The notes beneath the pieces were generated by a model that was given only the letters and a program-made list of their open reading frames with translations, was not told the DNA's origin and did no database searches. A stretch of DNA of 64,000 bases. It comes from a virus. A program made the translations under genes and the position numbers. Where the stretch lies: positions 62,001 through 126,000 of IMG/VR virus record IMGVR_UViG_3300047476_000597. One strand, given 5' to 3'. Of this stretch, positions 1 through 7,421 are shown piece after piece. Every line of letters starts with the position of its first letter. Within the stretch, counting starts at the first letter, position 1.

Positions 1-212
1 GGAGTAGCTACTACAGCTGGTGCAACAATCTTCTCTTCCTTCCTACCATATTCCGCACATACTAGTTTCCAAAAAAGATCATCTCTCCTCTTAAACTCTT
101 CTTGTGTAATACCTTGCTCATACAGATAATACTCATGTGATCTCTTATTGTGTTGTAAGCTGTATAAAAACAGGTCTACTCTTCTCCATAGTTTTTCTAT
201 AATATTCTTCAT
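1..212 (-). CDS. Unknown protein, N-terminal 70 residues only (cut by left edge)
   Basis: Reading the minus strand from the ATG at 212-210 gives an open frame of 70 codons that runs off the window. The protein begins MKNIIEKLWRRVDLFLYSLQ and is rich in Lys, Arg, Glu and aromatic residues; I see no known motif in this fragment. The start is supported by a good Bacteroidetes-type promoter on the same strand just upstream (219-252). It is the first gene of a leftward unit, and in crAss-like phages the block opposite the structural genes usually holds replication functions, but nothing in this fragment proves that. Confidence 0.75.
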   Translation of the reverse strand, partial: MKNIIEKLWRRVDLFLYSLQHNKRSHEYYLYEQGITQEEFKRRDDLFWKLVCAEYGRKEEKIVAPAVVAT

Positions 213-218
213 GTACAA

Positions 219-252
219 CAAAGGTAGAAAAATATTTTTGGTTTATAACAAA
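219..252 (-). promoter_or_regulatory. Leftward promoter of Bacteroidetes type
   Basis: On the minus strand the sequence at 226-219 reads TACCTTTG, a perfect match to the Bacteroidetes -7 consensus TAnnTTTG. A TTTG at 252-249 lies 22 bases upstream, close to the usual -33 position. The box ends 6 bases before the ATG of the leftward gene. It interleaves with the rightward promoter, so the two may interfere with each other. Confidence 0.65.
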
Positions 253-268
253 CAACATTATACATTTG
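235..268 (+). promoter_or_regulatory. Rightward promoter of Bacteroidetes type
   Basis: TTTTTG at 235-240 and TACATTTG at 261-268 are separated by 20 bases and match the Bacteroidetes -33/-7 pair TTTG and TAnnTTTG. The ATG at 290 lies 21 bases downstream. It differs from the later TATCTTTAAY motifs, which suggests a promoter read by the host sigma factor early in infection (inference). Confidence 0.65.
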
Positions 269-289
269 CTTTATTATAAAACTAAAACA

Positions 290-646
290 ATGGCAACAAT
301 AGATTTTAAAAAAACATTTGCTGAAAAAGCAGCTAGTGGAGAGGAGTTAACACCTGAAGAACTAGCGGAATTAAGAAAACGTCTAGATGAAGAAACTAGT
401 CGTATGAGAGAAAAACTAGATGAGCTTACTGTACGTAAACAATATTTTGAAATAGCTGCTCTTATGGGTATTATTAAGGTAGAAGAGGTGCCAGGGTTAT
501 TAGGACTAGAGATGCAAAAAAGAAAGATAGAAGCTATATGGGTACTCACACAGTTTGAACAAGGACAAGCTGCTGCTAGAAAAGAACTAGAAGAGCAGCA
601 GAGCAGAAAAGAATCTCCTATAATCACAGACGGACAAACAAAATAG
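290..646 (+). CDS. Small charged helical protein, unknown function
   Basis: The 118-residue protein begins MATIDFKKTF. A TTG 24 bases upstream (266) is in frame, but it lies inside the -7 promoter box, so the ATG at 290 is the better start. Residues ~15-60 are dense in Glu, Lys, Arg and Leu and would form a long helix or coiled coil; another Gln/Glu-rich helix ends the protein. It is the first gene after the divergent promoters and is followed after one base by the next gene, so it leads the rightward operon. I do not recognise the family. Its position suggests an early or regulatory role, but no catalytic motif is visible. Confidence 0.7.
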   Translation: MATIDFKKTFAEKAASGEELTPEELAELRKRLDEETSRMREKLDELTVRKQYFEIAALMGIIKVEEVPGLLGLEMQKRKIEAIWVLTQFEQGQAAARKELEEQQSRKESPIITDGQTK

Positions 647-647
647 T

Positions 648-899
648 ATGGCACAGCTAACCAAAAAGATTCAAGAGATACAAAAAGATGAAGTGTTTAC
701 AATACCAGAACAAGAAGGAGAGTATTGTAGAAAAGGTATGGTATATAGTAAAACCTATAGCTACTATGTAGCAGCTGACATAGCAGCACTAGTACTACCT
801 AAGTTCTTGAACGAAGATACTATTGTAATACCAACAGGGCAGTACTTTAATACAGATCCCTCTTTTCCTGAAACAAAAGAAACTGAATACAAACAATAA
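648..899 (+). CDS. Small protein, unknown function
   Basis: This 83-residue protein (MAQLTKKIQEIQKDEV...) starts one base after the previous stop and overlaps the next start in a TAATG arrangement, so it is translated within the same operon. The middle holds a Tyr-rich stretch (YSKTYSYYVAADIAALVLP) that may form a small folded core. There is no signal peptide, membrane segment or metal-binding motif. Its function cannot be read from the sequence. Confidence 0.65.
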   Translation: MAQLTKKIQEIQKDEVFTIPEQEGEYCRKGMVYSKTYSYYVAADIAALVLPKFLNEDTIVIPTGQYFNTDPSFPETKETEYKQ

Positions 900-1261
900 T
901 GGCACAGGTCAATGTATGGAACCAAATAGTGAGGATGGAACTGGATGAGATAATCCGGTTCCAACTCTCTATGCACTGTACATTCAATAGTGTACACATA
1001 ACAGAAGGGGAGCTAGACGTATTGCTAGACATAACAAAAGCCGGTGATAGAGAGCTCAACATACTGTGCAAAGAGATGATAAAAACAGGTAGGTTTGCAT
1101 CACAGCAGTCTATCAGGAATACCATAGACTCTCTAGTAGCTAAGAAGCTGATAGTAAAAGCTAGGAATAACGGCAGTAGAAAAAGGGTATCACTAGCTAA
1201 GAACGTTGTTATTAATACTCAGGCACCTATACTAGTAGATATTAAGGTACTATGCAACTAA
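899..1261 (+). CDS. Winged-helix DNA-binding protein candidate
   Basis: The 120-residue protein has a C-terminal half (residues ~60-105) that reads like a winged helix-turn-helix: FASQQSIRNTIDSLVAKKL is a plausible helix-turn-recognition helix, followed by IVKARNNGSRKRVSLAKNV, a basic wing. The N-terminal half is helical and may dimerise. It overlaps the previous stop (TAATG) and the following HU/IHF-like gene by 10 bases. With that neighbour it suggests a small DNA-binding regulatory pair near the divergent promoters. A MarR-like repressor or a sporadic structural wHTH are both possible; the fold is inferred from pattern only. Confidence 0.55.
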   Translation: MAQVNVWNQIVRMELDEIIRFQLSMHCTFNSVHITEGELDVLLDITKAGDRELNILCKEMIKTGRFASQQSIRNTIDSLVAKKLIVKARNNGSRKRVSLAKNVVINTQAPILVDIKVLCN

Positions 1262-1650
1262 AAGAGCTTGTTAAACAATATGCTGCAGATAACAACATAC
1301 CAGAAGAAGATGCTCTGAGTATTGTGATAGGGATGTACAACAGTATCAAGATCTCTATGAACCGGTTAGAACACATCAGAATCAAGGTGCCAGGATTAGG
1401 AGTATTCTCTATGAAACACTGGAAGGCGCAGAAGGAGCTAGAGTCACTGATAAAAAGACGCAATAAGGTAGGGCCGGAACACAAACACTGGTACAATAAA
1501 GGGATAGAACTCATGAAACGTGCATCTGTTCTATCTACTAAAGAGGCTGAAAAAAAACAAGCATTCAAACTAAAGAAAAAACAATACAAAGATGAGCAAC
1601 TGGATACAGAAGCTGCAAACGGCCTGGAGATTGAGAAAAGAAATAGCTGA
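1252..1650 (+). CDS. HU/IHF-like DNA-binding protein
   Basis: The 132-residue protein has an N-terminal helical part (residues 1-40) followed by HIRIKVPGLGVFSMKHW (residues 41-57). The VPGLGVF element resembles the G-[FL]-G-x-F turn of the HU/IHF family. IHF-like genes are part of the conserved gene set of crAss-like phages near the terminase, which supports the call. The C-terminal tail is very rich in Lys and may bind DNA. The gene overlaps the previous one by 10 bases and the next by 59 bases in another frame. It likely bends or compacts phage DNA, possibly for packaging or promoter control. Confidence 0.65.
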   Translation: MQLKELVKQYAADNNIPEEDALSIVIGMYNSIKISMNRLEHIRIKVPGLGVFSMKHWKAQKELESLIKRRNKVGPEHKHWYNKGIELMKRASVLSTKEAEKKQAFKLKKKQYKDEQLDTEAANGLEIEKRNS

Positions 1651-1951
1651 GGGCTTTCTTAATGTATACACATCGCATAGTGAAGATATACAAAAGACTA
1701 TAGACGAGAGGGTAGCTATATGTGAGAGTAATCAATGTGGTTATTACGATGCAGCTGGTACTGGAGATAACGTATTCCTAAAAGGACAGCCGGCATGTGG
1801 GTTATGTGGCTGTAATGTACCAGCTAAACCATCGTGCTTGTCCTGCACATGCACACTCAGAGACATAGGTAAGCTGCCTCTGTGGGAAGCAGTACTAACA
1901 CCAGAACAAGAAAAAGAACTAGATAACGCACAAAAAAATACTAATGGTTAG
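1592..1951 (+). CDS. Cysteine-cluster (probable zinc-binding) protein
   Basis: The 119-residue protein has eight cysteines at 44, 49, 69, 72, 74, 82, 85 and 87, arranged CESNQC, CGLCGC and CLSCTC. This can hold two zinc ions in a ribbon-like domain. The N-terminal 40 residues are helical (KLQTAWRLRKEIAEGFLN). It begins 59 bases inside the previous gene and overlaps the next start by 8 bases. I chose the ATG at 1592 because the helix it encodes looks intact and no later start keeps it. The domain could bind nucleic acid or protein; I do not recognise a named family. Confidence 0.65.
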   Translation: MSNWIQKLQTAWRLRKEIAEGFLNVYTSHSEDIQKTIDERVAICESNQCGYYDAAGTGDNVFLKGQPACGLCGCNVPAKPSCLSCTCTLRDIGKLPLWEAVLTPEQEKELDNAQKNTNG

Positions 1952-2738
1952 GTTCATAGAAGAAGGTCATAGCTATCTAGACAAAGACAACAACAAACTC
2001 ATTAGTGCTACTACTATAATACATGCACTACATGAGGAGTTTGATAAAGAGTCTACAGCTAAGAAGAGTAGTAAGAATGCAAAGAGTAAGTGGTATGGTA
2101 TGCCACCAGAGGACATTATTACTGCATGGCATAATGAGTCAGAAAGAGCAGCGTCTCTAGGAACATGGTACCACGCACTCAGAGAACAGAACCTATATAC
2201 TCTACCCAATGTTGTTATGCCTAACATAGTAGATGGTGTAAAACACGCTCTGTCTCAGAAACTAGAAAACGGCAAGATATACCCTGAGTTCTTATGCTAC
2301 CTGTTGTCAGCTGGTATATGTGGTCAGATAGACTACCTAGAGGTACGTGATAACAAGGTTATCATCAGAGACTATAAGACCAGTAAAAAGATAGACATGC
2401 ATGGTTACACTAACTGGGAGGGTATTACTAAGATGATGTTGGGACCAGTAGCACACCTAGATGACTGTGAGTTCTCTAAATACTCCATACAGCTGTCACT
2501 ATACATGTACATTATACTACGTCACAACCCTATGTTAGAACCAGGAGACATGACAATAGAACATGTGTCTTTTGTACAGGCCGGTGAAGACCAACATGGT
2601 TATCCTGTATATGCTACTAACGAGTTTGGAGACTACATAGTAAAAGAGATAAAGGAGATACCAGTACCATATCTAAAGACTGAGGTTATGAATATACTCA
2701 CCTGGATGAAGAACAACACGAAAAAACTGAAAAAATGA
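1944..2738 (+). CDS. RecB/Cas4-like PD-(D/E)XK exonuclease
   Basis: The 264-residue protein carries the full RecB-family nuclease signature in order: GxxxH (G73, H77 in SLGTWYHALRE), GxxD (D130 in ICGQIDYLEV), DxK (D143 and K145 in IIRDYKTSKK) and QxxxY (Q183 and Y187 in SIQLSLYMY). These residues form the metal site and DNA contact of Cas4, RecB and AddB nucleases. No Cys quartet for an iron-sulfur cluster is evident. It likely processes DNA ends during replication, recombination or packaging. It sits between the Cys-cluster gene and the glycosyltransferase cassette and shares an ATGA overlap with the next gene. Nuclease activity is inferred; the motif set is complete. Confidence 0.8.
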   Translation: MVRFIEEGHSYLDKDNNKLISATTIIHALHEEFDKESTAKKSSKNAKSKWYGMPPEDIITAWHNESERAASLGTWYHALREQNLYTLPNVVMPNIVDGVKHALSQKLENGKIYPEFLCYLLSAGICGQIDYLEVRDNKVIIRDYKTSKKIDMHGYTNWEGITKMMLGPVAHLDDCEFSKYSIQLSLYMYIILRHNPMLEPGDMTIEHVSFVQAGEDQHGYPVYATNEFGDYIVKEIKEIPVPYLKTEVMNILTWMKNNTKKLKK

Positions 2739-3817
2739 AGATACAGTTTGTAATACGCAAGAACCAAGGAACCAGCTACCATCGTCTAGTCAATCCTTTC
2801 AGCTACTATCTAATAGAAGAAGGTGACACTATACAGATGCTGGAGTACCAAAAAGACGAACCATTCATAGATGCTGACATACTGGTATTCAATAACTGCA
2901 TAGATACTCCTATGGCTGTATTAAAGAGCTATCAGAAAAAAGGAATGAAGATAGTAGTGGATATAGATGACATGTGGGATATACCTGCATCACACCCATC
3001 GTATGCTATACTCAAAAAATACAACCACACTGAAAGAGTACTGGCCAGTATCAAACTAGCAGATGTTGTTATCTGTGCTTCTATGCGTATACAAGATGCT
3101 GTTAGGCAACATAACAAAAACACTGTGGTTATACCTAACGCATTCCCATATGGCCAGGAGAACTACACCCACACTAACTGGACAGCTGGTTATAAGACTC
3201 GGTTTCTGTATGCTGGTGGTGTGTCCCATCTAAAAGATGTAGAACTAATGTCTACTGCTTTTGATAAGATAGGAACTACTGCAGCTGTTAAGAATGATGC
3301 AAGATTCCTAATAGCCGGCTATACACCACCTATGAGGAAACAGTTCTTCAGTCCTATGGACATGAAGCTGGACAACAATAACTACCGAGTAGTACAAGGT
3401 GGTGTAGGAGAATGGGATAAGATGGTATCAGTATTTAACAGGACTCAATGTGCAGAGGTGTTACCATCTAGAGACCTAGTAGACTATATAGATTTCTATG
3501 ACTATGCTGACGTATCTTTGGTGCCACTAAGAGACCATTCATGGAACCGATTGAAGAGTGTGTTGAAACTAGCAGAAGCAGCTACACGTAATCTACCTGT
3601 CATATGCTCTAGAGTACCACCATATTCTGATATAGAAGATGTACCGGGTATATATTGGGTAGACAATAACAACTGGCTACAGAACATCAAACAGTGTATG
3701 CAAGAACCTACAGAGAGAATAGACAGAGGACTAGCACTAGGAGAGTACGCTAGGAAGAACTGGGAACTTCAGGAATGGAACAAGGTACGTAAACAGGTAT
3801 TCACATCATTAATATAA
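2735..3817 (+). CDS. GT-B glycosyltransferase (GT4-like)
   Basis: The 360-residue protein looks like a two-domain GT-B glycosyltransferase. The N-terminal half has alternating strands and VVDIDDMWDIP (residues ~74-84), seen in many phage and bacterial glycosyltransferases. The hinge is followed by TRFLYAGGVSHLKDVELM, the start of the nucleotide-sugar domain. Near the C-terminus VSLVPLRDHSWNRLKSVLK then EAATRNLPVICS is the typical sugar-nucleotide site, where a Lys and an acidic residue hold the donor. Sugar donor and acceptor cannot be read. ATG overlaps the previous stop (ATGA). It heads the glycan cassette 2735-8870. Confidence 0.75.
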   Translation: MKIQFVIRKNQGTSYHRLVNPFSYYLIEEGDTIQMLEYQKDEPFIDADILVFNNCIDTPMAVLKSYQKKGMKIVVDIDDMWDIPASHPSYAILKKYNHTERVLASIKLADVVICASMRIQDAVRQHNKNTVVIPNAFPYGQENYTHTNWTAGYKTRFLYAGGVSHLKDVELMSTAFDKIGTTAAVKNDARFLIAGYTPPMRKQFFSPMDMKLDNNNYRVVQGGVGEWDKMVSVFNRTQCAEVLPSRDLVDYIDFYDYADVSLVPLRDHSWNRLKSVLKLAEAATRNLPVICSRVPPYSDIEDVPGIYWVDNNNWLQNIKQCMQEPTERIDRGLALGEYARKNWELQEWNKVRKQVFTSLI

Positions 3818-3822
3818 ACAAC

Positions 3823-4587
3823 ATGGATAGCAATCTAGTACAAGAGGCAATACCTCAAAAGAAAACAAAAAAACAAATAAAATGGTGGTATCCGGCAAAA
3901 AGAGGATACACAGGAGAGAGTAGAAAGACTGGGTGGGAGTTGTCTACCTACTATAGAAAATTTCTGAGGCCTACAATATCATTCAGAATATCGCCAGCTA
4001 GTTACTTTGATAATAGACTAATGATACGCCTGGATCTATTGTGGGTTAGCTGGTATCTTCATCTTCCTGTATATAGCAATATAGATGAGTGTGATTATCC
4101 TGAGTTTGGATTCTATTACCATATGGATTCATTAGTGCTATGTTGGGGTATGAAGAAAAAGTTCATACACATGCCATGGACATATGAGTGGGTAAGAACT
4201 AGCAGACTCCTCAAAGATGGTAGCTGGTTACATGAAACTAAAGGTAAGAGAAGATCTTGGAAAGAAGAAGACTATAACTGGGAGAAAGAAAATACATGGC
4301 AAGAAACACACCCTTACATCTACGTAACAGACAGACAAGAAATACAAGATGATATACAGGCTACCATAAGAGTAACAGAACGTGAGTGGAGACAGAAATG
4401 GTTAATGTGGACAAAACTAGGAGCTAAGGTACACAAAGACATAGATGTAGAATTTAGTAAAGAAGTGGGTAGTGAGAGAGGTAGCTGGAAAGGGGGTGTA
4501 CTAGGAACAGGACACAAGATGAAGCCTAATGAAACACCATTACAAACACTAAGAAGAATGCAAAGAGAAAGGTCATTCTGCAGATAA
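3823..4587 (+). CDS. Tryptophan-rich protein, unknown function
   Basis: The 254-residue protein is strikingly rich in Trp, Tyr, Arg and Lys, for example KKQIKWWYPAKRGYTGES near the start and TWEWVR-like segments in the middle. There is no signal peptide, although DLLWVSWYLHLPVYS (residues ~70-85) is hydrophobic. The C-terminal third is charged and helical (TEREWRQKWLMWTKLGAK). It sits five bases after the GT4-like gene, in the middle of the glycan cassette, so it may belong with that function or be an unrelated phage protein. I do not recognise the family. Confidence 0.6.
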   Translation: MDSNLVQEAIPQKKTKKQIKWWYPAKRGYTGESRKTGWELSTYYRKFLRPTISFRISPASYFDNRLMIRLDLLWVSWYLHLPVYSNIDECDYPEFGFYYHMDSLVLCWGMKKKFIHMPWTYEWVRTSRLLKDGSWLHETKGKRRSWKEEDYNWEKENTWQETHPYIYVTDRQEIQDDIQATIRVTEREWRQKWLMWTKLGAKVHKDIDVEFSKEVGSERGSWKGGVLGTGHKMKPNETPLQTLRRMQRERSFCR

Positions 4588-4597
4588 TACCAACACT

Positions 4598-5179
4598 ATG
4601 ATAAACATATTTGATATGGTCAATGGTAAACCAGTACCATCTGCCCACTGTTTCTTTATAAAGGCATTCAAGGACATAATGGAAGAGTATCCAGAGGACT
4701 ATCTTCAGATATTTGCCTATGTGCTCTATACGACCTGTATGGACCCATCACTCAACCCATACATGCTGCATGAAGAAACTACCAGAGAAGAGGTTGTTAT
4801 AGCAGACATTGGTCCATTACGATTCTCACTAGAAGATGAGCTAGTACTAGCAGCTGTAAAAAAGAGTAAGGAGATGTATCAGACACCAGTAGACAGATTC
4901 TATCTAGCTGCTAAGGTTATGCTAGACAAGATGGCTGAGGACATGATTACTACAGAGCTCACCTATGGTAAAGACGGTAATGCTACTATCATGAAAGCAT
5001 TCCTAAAAGATGCAGATGATTTGTGGGCATCATATAAGAGCCTCACAGTACAGCTGCTAGGAGAACAAAGTAAAGCAAGAGGAAACATCAAACGTGCGTA
5101 TGACCAGTTACCAGGATATAAGAACCCACTAGAAGGAGAAAAAACAGAAGATAAAGATCATGAACAAGATGCACTATAA
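4598..5179 (+). CDS. Unknown helical protein
   Basis: The 193-residue protein begins MINIFDMVNGKPVPSAHCFF and appears mainly alpha-helical, with a charged C-terminus ending EKTEDKDHEQDAL. No catalytic motif is visible. The last codons matter: GAACAAGATGCACTATAA at its end is repeated almost exactly at the end of the next gene, indicating a local duplication with an insert. Before that event this gene probably overlapped the glycosyltransferase now starting at 5467. Its position upstream of the terminase fits a phage morphogenesis or regulatory role, but this is only context. Confidence 0.65.
   Translation: MINIFDMVNGKPVPSAHCFFIKAFKDIMEEYPEDYLQIFAYVLYTTCMDPSLNPYMLHEETTREEVVIADIGPLRFSLEDELVLAAVKKSKEMYQTPVDRFYLAAKVMLDKMAEDMITTELTYGKDGNATIMKAFLKDADDLWASYKSLTVQLLGEQSKARGNIKRAYDQLPGYKNPLEGEKTEDKDHEQDAL
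5162..5179 (+). repeat. Direct repeat, left copy
   Basis: GAACAAGATGCACTATAA at 5162-5179 matches 17 of 18 bases of GAACAAGATGCATTATAA at 5460-5477; the distance is 298 bases. The copy holds the end of the upstream gene (EQDAL and stop) and, in another frame, a relic of the glycosyltransferase start (MHYN). Together the two copies bracket one small AT-rich gene. Confidence 0.8.
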
Positions 5180-5201
5180 TAATACTAAAAAAACAAAAAA
5201 G

Positions 5202-5477
5202 ATGATAACAAAAGAACAAATAACTGCTTTTATAAAAAAGATGGAAAATGATGGTTACATACTGGAAAAAACCTTCGGGTTTATTCCTGGTGTAGATTTT
5301 CCTTTTAATGATTTAATATCATCTGACACACTTAGTAAATTTTGGTACAAAAAAGATACAAACAATGAAGAGACAAAAACATTTACACCTTGGTTAGCCT
5401 CTTTTATAGAAAGTAATGTAAAACTAACATTAGACATAATAGTAACTCTTCCTAATACAGAACAAGATGCATTATAA
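5202..5477 (+). CDS. Small inserted gene, unknown function
   Basis: From the ATG at 5202 the product has 91 residues (MITKEQITAFIKKMENDGYI...). In-frame ATGs at 5160 and 5169 are possible, but an A-rich leader just before 5202 looks like a normal initiation region for this phage. The protein is small, soluble and acidic/aromatic, with no recognised motif. Its last five residues, EQDAL, are identical to those of the upstream gene because they come from the flanking direct repeat. Base composition is visibly more AT-rich than neighbours. It looks like a recently inserted accessory gene; its role is unknown. Confidence 0.6.
   Translation: MITKEQITAFIKKMENDGYILEKTFGFIPGVDFPFNDLISSDTLSKFWYKKDTNNEETKTFTPWLASFIESNVKLTLDIIVTLPNTEQDAL
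5460..5477 (+). repeat. Direct repeat, right copy
   Basis: GAACAAGATGCATTATAA ends the inserted gene and contains the ATG (5467) of the next glycosyltransferase. It pairs with the copy at 5162-5179 (one mismatch). Similarity continues beyond it: TAATAC after the left copy and CATAC after the right copy. Confidence 0.8.
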
Positions 5478-6126
5478 CATACCGATATACATTAACAACC
5501 GAGACAGGTTGACTACTACTAGAAACCTAGTAGAACATCTATTGGAGTTGGGTTATACCAACATACATATCATAGATAATGCCAGTACATATGAACCACT
5601 ATTGGACTGGTATGATACAGCTAAGAAGCTAGTGACTATTCACCGATGTATAGAAAACTACGGACAGGCAGCACTGTGGATCTCTGGAATACACAAACAG
5701 CTGTCAGGAGAATATGTAGTCTATACAGATAGTGATATAGAGCTCAACAAGAACACTCCTAGTGGGTTCGTAGGTACTCTAATAGAGGTTATGAATACTC
5801 ACAATGTAGACAAGGTAGGATTAGCTATTGAATATAAGGATCTACCAGCTATAGATGCTAACAAGAAGAATATAGCAATAGAGAAACGCTACTGGGAAAA
5901 ACCTATCAAGAATAAGGCGGGACTGCAGCTGTATAATGCACCAATAGATACTACCTTTGCAGTACTAAGAACCGGTATGCCTTACACATGGAGATTGAGA
6001 GCTATTCGTGTAGCTGGTGAGTATACCTCTAGACACATACCATGGTACGGCATAGAGAGTGAAGAAGAACAGTACTACCTAGAACACGCAGATAAAAGAT
6101 TTTGTTCATTAAAAACATTGTTATAA
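5467..6126 (+). CDS. GT-A glycosyltransferase (GT2-like)
   Basis: The 219-residue protein starts with the typical GT2 first strand (MHYNIPIYINNRDRLTTTRN), followed by HIIDNASTYEP, which binds the nucleotide. The metal-binding DxD is DSD at residues 88-90 (YVVYTDSDIEL). A C-terminal IPWYGIESEEEQYYLEH may carry the acceptor-site acidic residues. The donor sugar cannot be predicted. The start overlaps the stop of the inserted small gene by 11 bases, an arrangement created by the direct repeat. The next gene starts one base after the stop, so the cassette is co-translated. Confidence 0.75.
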   Translation: MHYNIPIYINNRDRLTTTRNLVEHLLELGYTNIHIIDNASTYEPLLDWYDTAKKLVTIHRCIENYGQAALWISGIHKQLSGEYVVYTDSDIELNKNTPSGFVGTLIEVMNTHNVDKVGLAIEYKDLPAIDANKKNIAIEKRYWEKPIKNKAGLQLYNAPIDTTFAVLRTGMPYTWRLRAIRVAGEYTSRHIPWYGIESEEEQYYLEHADKRFCSLKTLL

Positions 6127-6127
6127 T

Positions 6128-6844
6128 ATGAAGATTAGTATAATACACCCATCTAGGAATAGACCTAAGATGGCATTTGACACTATTAAAGAGTGGTTAG
6201 GTAGGGCCAAGAACCCAGAGAATATACAATATATTCTGTCTTTGGATGAAGATGAGTCTATGAAAGACCAGTATGTATCTTACCTGGTACCATTCAAAGA
6301 GACAGTAAAGATATGTGAATCTACTAACAGGAGTGCTATTGATGCTATCAACAATGGAGCATTGTGGTGTGAACACGATCTCTTTGTAGTAGTATCTGAC
6401 GATTTTGAATGCCCACAACATTGGGATGAGCAGCTGTCACAACTACTGGACGGTAAAGAAGACTACGTAGTAAAAACACAAGACGGTACCCAACCCTGGA
6501 TAATAACACTGCCAATAATGGACCGCACATACTACAACCGGTTTGGTTACATATATTACCCAGAGTACCGACATATGTTTTGCGATACTGAAATGTCACA
6601 TGTAGGAGCACTATTAGGTAGAACAATAACTAGCAATATAGTATTCCCACATAGGCACTACACAACAGGCGCCATGAAGAGAGATGCTGTTAATGTACGT
6701 AATGACAGTACTTGGATACAGGGAGAACAGTTGTACCTAGAACGTTTAAAAGTCAACTTTGGTATAGAAAATCCATTACCTATTCAACTACCTGAACACC
6801 ACAAAAACTGGTTAAAAGCAAAAAATATCTTAGCACATGGATAA
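6128..6844 (+). CDS. Glycosyltransferase-like protein (GT-A fold)
   Basis: The 238-residue protein begins MKISIIHPSRNRPKMAFDTI, the first strand and loop of a GT-A fold. LFVVVSDDFECP with D91-D92 takes the place of the DxD metal motif. Later VGALLGRTITSNIVFPHRHYTTG includes the conserved His/Arg pattern seen near the active site in phage-encoded glycosyltransferases of this type. It follows the previous gene by one base and overlaps the next by 8 bases. It is probably an active transferase with unknown substrate. Confidence 0.65.
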   Translation: MKISIIHPSRNRPKMAFDTIKEWLGRAKNPENIQYILSLDEDESMKDQYVSYLVPFKETVKICESTNRSAIDAINNGALWCEHDLFVVVSDDFECPQHWDEQLSQLLDGKEDYVVKTQDGTQPWIITLPIMDRTYYNRFGYIYYPEYRHMFCDTEMSHVGALLGRTITSNIVFPHRHYTTGAMKRDAVNVRNDSTWIQGEQLYLERLKVNFGIENPLPIQLPEHHKNWLKAKNILAHG

Positions 6845-7421
6845 GCTGCTGTCTATATGTATTCCTACAATAGTAGGGAGAGAAAAACAATACAACCAGC
6901 TGTATTCTTTTATTGCTGAACAATGTACTAATGATGTAGAGATAGTTACATTAAAGGACAACAGGGAACTTAGTATAGGTAAGAAAAGACAGAGTATGTA
7001 TGAGATGTGTACAGGACAATATGCTGTGCAGATAGATGATGATGACACTATTCCTGCCGATTATATTTCTACGGTATTAAAACTTTTAGCTGTTAATCCA
7101 GATTGTGTTGGATACCTAGAAAGAGTAGAGGACAGGGGAGTACACCTACTAGCTTGTCACTCTAACAGATACACTGACTGGGGCAACAATAAGGATGGTT
7201 ATAGCTATGTAAGAACTATATTCTACAAGGATGTTATTAAAACAGAAATAGCAAAAGCTGTAGGAGTAAAAGACATGAGGTATGGAGAAGATCATGATTT
7301 TGCTAGAAGACTAAAAGCATCAGGATTATTAAAGACAGAAGTGTTTATAGAAAAAATAATGTATTTTTACGCTGCCCCTGTATTAACTGCAGCTACAACA
7401 AAAGAGCGATATGGAATATAA
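6837..7421 (+). CDS. GT2-family glycosyltransferase
   Basis: The 194-residue protein has the GT2 pattern: LLSICIPTIVGREKQYNQL at the N-terminus, YAVQIDDDDTIPADYI with the DxD metal site at D67-D70, and MRYGEDHDFARRLKASG, where E151-D152 match the ED motif that holds the catalytic base. At 194 residues it is a minimal catalytic domain without an extra membrane or acceptor domain. Overlaps with both neighbours (8 and 11 bases) place it in the same translational unit. Sugar donor and acceptor are unknown. Confidence 0.8.
   Translation: MDKLLSICIPTIVGREKQYNQLYSFIAEQCTNDVEIVTLKDNRELSIGKKRQSMYEMCTGQYAVQIDDDDTIPADYISTVLKLLAVNPDCVGYLERVEDRGVHLLACHSNRYTDWGNNKDGYSYVRTIFYKDVIKTEIAKAVGVKDMRYGEDHDFARRLKASGLLKTEVFIEKIMYFYAAPVLTAATTKERYGI

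Noticed and set aside
266-289. TTG start giving eight extra residues to the first rightward gene
   Set aside because: The TTG lies inside the -7 promoter box, so it would not be part of the transcript.
274-654. Minus-strand open frame of 126 codons
   Set aside because: It is the antisense of the first rightward gene, with Ser/Cys-rich translation typical of a reversed A-rich gene and no promoter of its own.
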